This document shows positions 1 through 3,671 of a stretch of 5,223 nt of DNA, piece after piece; the stretch's first letter is position 1, and every line of letters begins with the position of its first letter. This DNA comes from Hyphomicrobium_A sp964622715 (GTDB lineage: Bacteria > Pseudomonadota > Alphaproteobacteria > Rhizobiales > Hyphomicrobiaceae). Under the pieces are notes generated by a model, which worked only from the letters and a program-made list of their open reading frames with translations, searched no databases and was not told the origin of the DNA. The stretch is from assembly GCA_964622715.1 (NCBI GenBank), contig CAZURR010000125.1, forward strand, positions 1 to 5,223, given 5' to 3'. A program made the position numbers and the translations under genes.

Positions 1-1088
1 GCCAGCAGCACGCGCTGGGAATTGTGCAGGCCGCCGAGCTTGTCGAGGTTGGCCTTCATGGCATCAGGATAGACGATGAGCTTGTCGATGATCCCCGTAA
101 GACGCGCGAGCGCGAAATCGAGGGTGACGGTGGCATCAGGCCCGATCATGCGCTCTGCGGAGGAATGAGAAATGTCGCGCTCGTGCCAAAGCGCCACGTT
201 TTCGAGCGCGGGCAATGCATAAGCACGCACCAGGCGGGCAAGCCCCGTTACGTTCTCGCTGAGAACAGGGTTGCGCTTGTGTGGCATGGCCGATGAGCCC
301 TTCTGGCCCGTTGAGAAGAACTCTTCAGCCTCCAACACCTCCGTGCGTTGCAGGTGACGGATCTCGGTTGCAAGCCGCTCAACCGAAGAGGCGATAACGG
401 CGAGCGTCGAAAAGTACATGGCGTGGCGGTCGCGGGCGATGACTTGGGTGGAGACGGGCTCAGGCTCCAGCCCCATCTTCTTGGCCACGTAGGCCTCCAC
501 GCGCGGATCGATGCTGGCGAAGGTGCCCACGGCGCCCGAAATCGCGCAAGTGGCCACCTCCTTACGCGCCGCAATCATACGCGCTTGGGCCCGTGCGAAT
601 TCGGCGTATGCATAGGCGAGCTTGAGGCCAAACGTGGTCGGCTCGGCGTGGATCCCGTGGCTGCGGCCTATGGTGGGCGTCGTCTTGTGCTCAAGGGCGC
701 GTCGCTTGAGTGCGGCAAGGAGTAGCTCGAGATCGGCGATGAGAATGTCGGCGGCGCGCGTAAGCTGCACGCTGAAACAGGTGTCGAGCACGTCTGAGGA
801 CGTCATACCCTGATGGACGAAGCGCGCCTCGGGGCCGACGTGCTCGGCAAGGTGCGTGAGGAATGCGATGACATCGTGCTTGGTTTCGCGCTCGATTTCG
901 TCAATGCGGGCCACATCGAATAGGGCCGCGTTGCCCTTCTCCCAAATGACCTTTGCGGCCTGTTTCGGGATAATCCCGATATCGGCGAGCCCGGCTGCGG
1001 CATGTGCCTCGATCTCAAACCAGATGCGAAAGCGGTTCTCTGGCGACCAGATCGACGCCATCTCGGGGCGGCTATAGCGGGGGATCAT
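1..1088 (-). CDS. purB: Adenylosuccinate lyase, 3' end cut by window edge
   Basis: Adenylosuccinate lyase acts twice in cytoplasmic purine synthesis: it splits SAICAR to AICAR plus fumarate, and adenylosuccinate to AMP plus fumarate. I translated it from the ATG at 1088-1086 to the window edge, giving 362 complete codons without a stop. Family landmarks are in order: the TSSD motif at residues 96-99, GRSHGIHAEP near 141-150 with the likely catalytic-acid histidine (H144), and the fumarase/aspartase superfamily signature GSSAMPHKRNP at 264-274 with the likely catalytic serine (S265 or S266) in the flexible loop. Short-type PurB proteins are about 430-435 residues, so roughly 70 C-terminal residues lie outside the window. 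The start is supported by GAGG (minus strand, 1097-1094) five bases before the ATG and by the typical MIPRYS N-terminus. The gene is transcribed away from the small gene at 1552. No defect is visible, and the identification is firm. Confidence 0.97.
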   Translation of the reverse strand, partial: MIPRYSRPEMASIWSPENRFRIWFEIEAHAAAGLADIGIIPKQAAKVIWEKGNAALFDVARIDEIERETKHDVIAFLTHLAEHVGPEARFVHQGMTSSDVLDTCFSVQLTRAADILIADLELLLAALKRRALEHKTTPTIGRSHGIHAEPTTFGLKLAYAYAEFARAQARMIAARKEVATCAISGAVGTFASIDPRVEAYVAKKMGLEPEPVSTQVIARDRHAMYFSTLAVIASSVERLATEIRHLQRTEVLEAEEFFSTGQKGSSAMPHKRNPVLSENVTGLARLVRAYALPALENVALWHERDISHSSAERMIGPDATVTLDFALARLTGIIDKLIVYPDAMKANLDKLGGLHNSQRVLL

Positions 1089-1093
1089 TGCGG

Positions 1094-1097
1094 CCTC
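1094..1097 (-). promoter_or_regulatory. Ribosome binding site of purB
   Basis: On the minus strand GAGG is followed by five bases (CCGCA) and the purB ATG. This supports initiation at 1088. No clear -35/-10 pair for purB could be assigned further upstream on the minus strand. Confidence 0.6.
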
Positions 1098-1350
1098 GCA
1101 GATCGGGAAGGAGCGTGGGAGCCCTAGCAGAGGGGCAACAAGCCTTCAATCGCAGGGAGTGGAGCGTGGCGCAACAGGCCGCATCAACGGGGTGCCAGTC
1201 AAAGATCGTTGTTGAAAAGTCGGCCTGAGATTTCACGCTGAATACGTCTTGCAAGCGGTTCGCTGGGTTATGCTGCGGCGCACACTAAACATTACAGATC
1301 TGCGATGCGAGTTGAACCAATTAGCCCAGGTCGGGTCACAATTAGAGGGA

Positions 1351-1376
1351 TGATGCGGCGTGTCCCGCGCGCATCA
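1351..1376. repeat. Inverted repeat able to form a strong GC-rich hairpin
   Basis: TGATGCG (1351-1357) pairs perfectly with CGCATCA (1370-1376). The stem continues with GCG (1358-1360) against CGC (1366-1368), leaving one bulged G (1369) and a five-base loop, TGTCC. No T-run follows on either strand, so this is not an intrinsic terminator. It could be an operator or part of a structured leader or small RNA. Confidence 0.55.
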
Positions 1377-1444
1377 GCTGCGGACAGAATGTCGCGTAAA
1401 GGGGCCTGAGAGGAAAACTGCCCTTGCAAGTACGGTCGCACCAA

Positions 1445-1479
1445 ACAAGGTTAGTTAAGCAATGTGACTGTAACCTTGT
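1445..1479. repeat. Perfect 9-bp inverted repeat upstream of the small gene
   Basis: ACAAGGTTA (1445-1453) and TAACCTTGT (1471-1479) are exact reverse complements separated by 17 bases, about 70-110 bp before the small gene's ATG. The right arm contains CTTGTG, a poor match to a -35 element, 19 bp before the candidate -10 at 1501. As DNA it could bind a dimeric regulator. As RNA it would give a 9-bp stem with a large loop. The regulator is unknown. Confidence 0.5.
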
Positions 1480-1506
1480 GCAGTTAGCGATCAAAGCCCG
1501 GATAAT
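1476..1506 (+). promoter_or_regulatory. Candidate promoter of the small gene
   Basis: GATAAT at 1501-1506 matches five of six bases of the sigma-70 -10 consensus, including the key A2 and T6. The only upstream candidate for a -35 is TTGTGC (1476-1481), a weak match with a long 19-bp spacer. A transcript starting near 1513 would have a leader of about 40 bases before the ATG at 1552. The -10 lies inside the dyad at 1497-1512, which would suit repression. The call rests mainly on the -10 and is tentative. Confidence 0.3.
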
Positions 1507-1512
1507 ACCGGG
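1497..1512. repeat. CCCGG-N6-CCGGG dyad over the candidate -10
   Basis: CCCGG (1497-1501) and CCGGG (1508-1512) form a perfect 5-bp inverted repeat around ATAATA. The AT-rich centre overlaps the candidate -10 hexamer of the small gene. It may be an operator or chance GC-rich symmetry. Confidence 0.4.
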
Positions 1513-1541
1513 AGCAGGGCGTGCTAGGAAACAAGAGGGTT

Positions 1542-1545
1542 GAGG
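1542..1545 (+). promoter_or_regulatory. Ribosome binding site that sets the small gene's start
   Basis: GAGG lies six bases before the ATG at 1552. An upstream in-frame TTG at 1540 would overlap this site and has its own purine run directly against it, which is too close to work well. ATG 1552 (or GTG 1549) is therefore preferred. Confidence 0.55.
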
Positions 1546-1551
1546 CGCGTG

Positions 1552-1752
1552 ATGGCAAACCAAATGCAGAGCGAGATAGCTGAGCTCAACACTGAGCTTG
1601 AGGAAGTTGAGGACCCGCGAGAGTGCTACGCGATGGTCCAAGCGAGAATTCGCCGATACCGGCAAGCGGGTCAGAAGGTACCGGACGATTTGGCTTTAAT
1701 AGAGCGACGCCTGATGAACGAGTGCATGGCCGCGTCGCAGGGGCGGGACTAG
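1552..1752 (+). CDS. Small hypothetical protein, 66 residues
   Basis: I cannot assign a function. The protein begins MANQMQSEIAELN and has no signal peptide or membrane segment, so it should be cytoplasmic. Residues 7-24 are rich in glutamate and look helical. A DPRECY motif follows at 21-26, then a basic patch RIRRYR at 32-37, a turn with KVPDDL at 42-47, and a second helix ending in ECMAASQGRD. Two cysteines (C25 and C58) follow a glutamate in each case (REC, NEC). The pattern suggests a compact helical-hairpin protein. A good ribosome binding site, in-frame codons to a TAG stop, and a strong terminator 45 bases downstream all support a real single-gene transcript. It is convergent with the binding-protein gene and divergent from purB. 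The sequence style resembles small uncharacterised proteins of Hyphomicrobiales, but that is memory, not a search. In-frame starts at GTG 1549 or TTG 1540 remain possible. Confidence 0.75.
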   Translation: MANQMQSEIAELNTELEEVEDPRECYAMVQARIRRYRQAGQKVPDDLALIERRLMNECMAASQGRD

Positions 1753-1797
1753 CGCTCACTTCGACCCTTTCCTCCTAGCAGTGATCGTGAAGACATT

Positions 1798-1826
1798 GCG
1801 GCTGGCGCATCCGCTGGCCGCTTCTT
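1798..1826 (+). terminator. Intrinsic terminator after the small gene
   Basis: Bases 1798-1807 pair with 1812-1821 to form a 10-bp stem (two G-T wobbles) closed by the loop CATC. The T-rich run TTCTTTTT begins at 1822 directly after the stem. The T-run is on the plus-strand side, so it stops transcription from the small gene before it enters the convergent gene at 1836. Read on the minus strand, the hairpin has no good T-run, so it is at best a weak terminator for the binding-protein gene. Confidence 0.85.
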
Positions 1827-1835
1827 TTTGCTTTC

Positions 1836-2996
1836 TCAATCGATGCTGCGCCACGCGTTCATATTCCACGTGACGACATCGTAAGCGGGCACGTTTGAAT
1901 CTCCATTCTCGGCAAACGAAATGTGTCCAAGAACCGTTTCGAATGTCCCCTCTTGGAGTGCAGCGCTCACGGCATCGGGCGCGATCGATCCCGCCTTGCG
2001 AACAGCCGCGCGCCATGCCTCAATCGCTGCGAGGGTGGTAAGAAACAAGCCGGTCGGCGGCCTCTCATCGGGTTTGACTTTCAGGCTGGTGCCGGCTGCT
2101 CCGCGCGCGGGGTCATGCGACAATAGAATACGCGCGCCGGTCGCCGCCGAGCCGGCTGTGTCGGCAAACTGCGCGGGGGCTAACGTATCGCTGCCAATGA
2201 ATGCCGTGCTAAGCCCCGCTTCGCGCATCTGCCGCAAAAGCAATCCCGCTTCGAGTGGAAATCCGGCGAAGAACAATGCTTCCGTATTGGCCGCTTGCAG
2301 TTGCGCGATAAGCTTTGAGTAATCCTTCTGTCCGCCCCGGATTGCCGCGCTCAAGACGTCAGTGAAGCCCGCCTCTTTGAGTGCGGCGTGCGCGTCATTG
2401 ATGACGCGACACGCAAAACGACTTGCGTCGCGGACCACAGCAATGGGACGCCCTGCAAAATTTCGCGAAAGATACGCAGCAGCGCTTGCGCCCTGACGGT
2501 CATTACGGCCCGGGACACGGAAGATTGTCGGTCCGGCGCGTTTCTCCGTAAGCACAGGGTAGCGGGTCATGCTGAGCAAGACGACATTGTTGCTAACATA
2601 GACCTTGACACTGGCACTCGCTGCGCTTGCACACGGGTGCCCGATCACGACGGCGACGTCACGTTCTATGAGGGAGTGTGCCGCTAAACTTCCCTGTTCC
2701 CCATTGCACCCATCGTCGGTTTCGAAAAGTTTGATGCGCTTTCCGTACACGCCACCTTCCGTATTGATGCGTTCGGCCGCCACTTTGGCTGCGCGGCGGA
2801 TCTCGGCCCCGGGCCCATCTTTTGGCGAGGCAATGCCGACCAGAATATCGGCGCTCGCCGGTAGCGGCTGGAGGAGTGGAAAAAGCGCAATTAGCCAAGT
2901 GCGCAGCAGATGCCACTTGAACGGCGTCTTATGTGCTGCAACGGCTTGGTTAGGACGCGGCAAGCCATTTAAGGGTGCTGGTAACGTCGTGTCCAT
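1836..2996 (-). CDS. ABC transporter substrate-binding protein, LivJ/Peripla_BP_6 type
   Basis: This 386-residue protein is a periplasmic solute-binding protein of the kind that delivers branched-chain amino acids, amides or similar small molecules to an ABC importer. A signal peptide is visible: basic residues to about 32, a hydrophobic stretch WLIALFPLLQPL, and a likely cut at ASA-D (49/50). The mature part starts with DILVGIASP, then has the family pattern A..IN..GGV.G..I.L...DDGC near 73-97 and VVIGHPCAS at 117-124. C97 and C122 match the conserved LivJ disulfide position. The C-terminal part has the family-like SFAENGDSNVPAYDVV at 360-375. No internal ATG/GTG/TTG lies before the hydrophobic core, so ATG 2996 is the best start, although it leaves a long n-region (about 27 residues) and has only a weak ribosome binding site. 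No permease or ATPase gene lies next to it. The ligand cannot be told from sequence. Confidence 0.9.
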   Translation of the reverse strand: MDTTLPAPLNGLPRPNQAVAAHKTPFKWHLLRTWLIALFPLLQPLPASADILVGIASPKDGPGAEIRRAAKVAAERINTEGGVYGKRIKLFETDDGCNGEQGSLAAHSLIERDVAVVIGHPCASAASASVKVYVSNNVVLLSMTRYPVLTEKRAGPTIFRVPGRNDRQGASAAAYLSRNFAGRPIAVVRDASRFACRVINDAHAALKEAGFTDVLSAAIRGGQKDYSKLIAQLQAANTEALFFAGFPLEAGLLLRQMREAGLSTAFIGSDTLAPAQFADTAGSAATGARILLSHDPARGAAGTSLKVKPDERPPTGLFLTTLAAIEAWRAAVRKAGSIAPDAVSAALQEGTFETVLGHISFAENGDSNVPAYDVVTWNMNAWRSID

Positions 2997-3121
2997 CTAA
3001 CGCCAAGCCCAAAGATCTTCTTAACCGAGATGAGCGCACCGTCGAGAGCCGTCGCGCAGGATCAGTCGAGATTACGTCTGGACAGCGGCTCCGATTTTCG
3101 CGTTCGCGGCAGCACCGCCTT

Positions 3122-3148
3122 GCCTACAGGGAGAGCCCTGTCCTAGGC
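3122..3148. repeat. Inverted repeat (hairpin 1) upstream of usp
   Basis: ACAGGG (3126-3131) and CCCTGT (3136-3141) are exact reverse complements with the loop AGAG. The stem extends with GCCT (3122-3125) against AGGC (3145-3148) across a three-base bulge (3142-3144). No T-run follows on either strand, so it is not an intrinsic terminator. Confidence 0.55.
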
Positions 3149-3173
3149 TACCAAGAATCGCCTAACTGGTAGC
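3147..3173. repeat. Inverted repeat (hairpin 2) upstream of usp
   Basis: GCTACCA (3147-3153) and TGGTAGC (3167-3173) are exact reverse complements separated by 13 bases. It shares bases 3147-3148 with the outer arm of hairpin 1, so as RNA the two full stems would compete at that junction. No T-run follows. Confidence 0.5.
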
Positions 3174-3219
3174 AGACTTGCCCTTGATTCCGGTTAACGG
3201 GGTGTGCACCACGGGGCGG

Positions 3220-3225
3220 GGAGGG
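3220..3225 (+). promoter_or_regulatory. Ribosome binding site that sets the usp start
   Basis: GGAGGG sits three bases before the ATG at 3229, with the GGAGG core four bases away. It is a near-perfect Shine-Dalgarno sequence. It favours this start over the in-frame TTG at 3178, which would add 17 residues unlike any Usp N-terminus. Confidence 0.75.
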
Positions 3226-3228
3226 ACC

Positions 3229-3654
3229 ATGACACAGGAAATCTTCGTCGTCGCGTATGACGGGACAGACCAGTACGTCGTGGATTTCGCGGTTGATCGC
3301 GCCTTGAAAGAGGATGCACAGCTGCTGATCGTGCATGTTCTTGAATGGTCGCCCTACAGCTTTCTAACAACCGAGGAACTGGTGGAGCGGCACAAGACAC
3401 GCCAGCAAGAATTGACACGCGCCGATGAAGCGATCATGAAGCCGATTCTGGAGAAAGCTCGCCAGGCGGGTGCTACGGCCGAAGGCGAAGTGCGGTACGG
3501 TCACGTCGTCGACCTCATCTGCAGCATTGCTAAAGAGAAAAACGCGACCATGATTTTCGTTGGTCGCTCAAGCTCACTCAGCACGCGCGTGTTCGGAAGC
3601 GCTGCCTCCGGTTTAGCGCAAAGTGCATCTGTTCCCACCGTTATCGTTCCCTGA
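3229..3654 (+). CDS. Universal stress protein (UspA family)
   Basis: This 141-residue single-domain protein has the usual Usp length and fold pattern. A first beta strand and nucleotide-loop region reads IFVVAYDGTDQ (5-15, with D11 at the usual acidic position), followed by helix 1, the strand QLLIVHVLEW (31-40), a long charged helix (47-79), the strand AEGEVRYGHVVDLI (84-97), MIFVGRSS (108-115) and the C-terminal strand VPTVIVP (135-141). Usp proteins are cytoplasmic dimers, often stress-induced; some bind ATP through G-2X-G-9X-G(S/T). Here the motif is degenerate: G112 is present, the second glycine is S115, and only seven residues separate it from G123-S124, so ATP binding is doubtful. The gene ends 17 bp before the symporter gene with no terminator between, so the two are probably co-transcribed. 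A role in controlling the symporter is inference. Confidence 0.92.
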   Translation: MTQEIFVVAYDGTDQYVVDFAVDRALKEDAQLLIVHVLEWSPYSFLTTEELVERHKTRQQELTRADEAIMKPILEKARQAGATAEGEVRYGHVVDLICSIAKEKNATMIFVGRSSSLSTRVFGSAASGLAQSASVPTVIVP

Positions 3655-3671
3655 AAATTGAAGCTCAAGAG

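Larger units (their letters stand above)
1098..1550. other. Divergent intergenic region between purB and the small gene
   Basis: About 460 bp separate the purB start from the small plus-strand gene. Short open frames here (for example a 60-codon minus-strand frame at 1072-1254, and part of a minus-strand frame at 1342-1665) lack recognisable domains and overlap real genes in other frames, so I do not call them genes. The region does hold three inverted repeats (1351-1376, 1445-1479, 1497-1512), a candidate -10 element at 1501-1506, and two copies of the palindrome CTTGCAAG (1248-1255 and 1423-1430). It must contain the promoters of both flanking genes. A small RNA is possible but cannot be shown from sequence alone. 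No tRNA-like fold or TPsiC-type motif was seen. Confidence 0.6.
2997..3228. other. Divergent control region between binding protein and usp operon
   Basis: These 232 bases separate two genes transcribed outward, so they should hold both promoters. No convincing sigma-70 pair was found on either strand. Visible structure includes the palindrome AAGATCTT (3012-3019), a direct repeat GTCGAGA (3041-3047 and 3065-3071), a TTCGCG tandem (3097-3108), and two adjacent inverted repeats at 3122-3148 and 3147-3173. None matches a regulator site or riboswitch that I recognise. Confidence 0.5.

Noticed and set aside
248..1018. Several open frames of 63-125 codons on both strands inside purB (for example 348-725 plus, 248-574 minus)
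   Set aside because: They lie wholly within the well-supported purB frame, have no recognisable domain, and show the arginine/serine-rich composition of out-of-frame GC-rich coding DNA.
1072..1254. 60-codon minus-strand frame upstream of and overlapping the purB start
   Set aside because: Not in the purB frame, it overlaps the purB start region, has no domain and no clear ribosome binding site.
1342..1665. 107-codon minus-strand frame opposite the small gene
   Set aside because: It overlaps the small plus-strand gene, its own candidate promoter and the repeats; the protein has no recognisable features, while the plus-strand gene has a ribosome binding site and terminator.
1921..3000. Open frames on the plus strand (for example 1921-2322 and 2605-3000) and alternate minus frames inside the binding-protein gene
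   Set aside because: Shadows of the LivJ-type gene, which shows a signal peptide, family motifs and conserved cysteines in its own frame.
3120..3149. Possible sigma-70 promoter TTGCCT / TAGGCT for usp
   Set aside because: The hexamers match poorly and lie within the GC-rich hairpin; no better than chance.
3184..3197. FNR/FixK-like site TTGAT-N4-GTTAA before usp
   Set aside because: Only the left half-site matches the TTGAT-N4-ATCAA consensus; the right half has two mismatches. Its position would also place a class II activated start inside the coding region.
2997..3228. Glycine riboswitch upstream of the usp-symporter operon
   Set aside because: Considered because AGCS genes can be glycine-riboswitch controlled, but the conserved glycine-aptamer core (such as the CCGAAGG segment) is not present.
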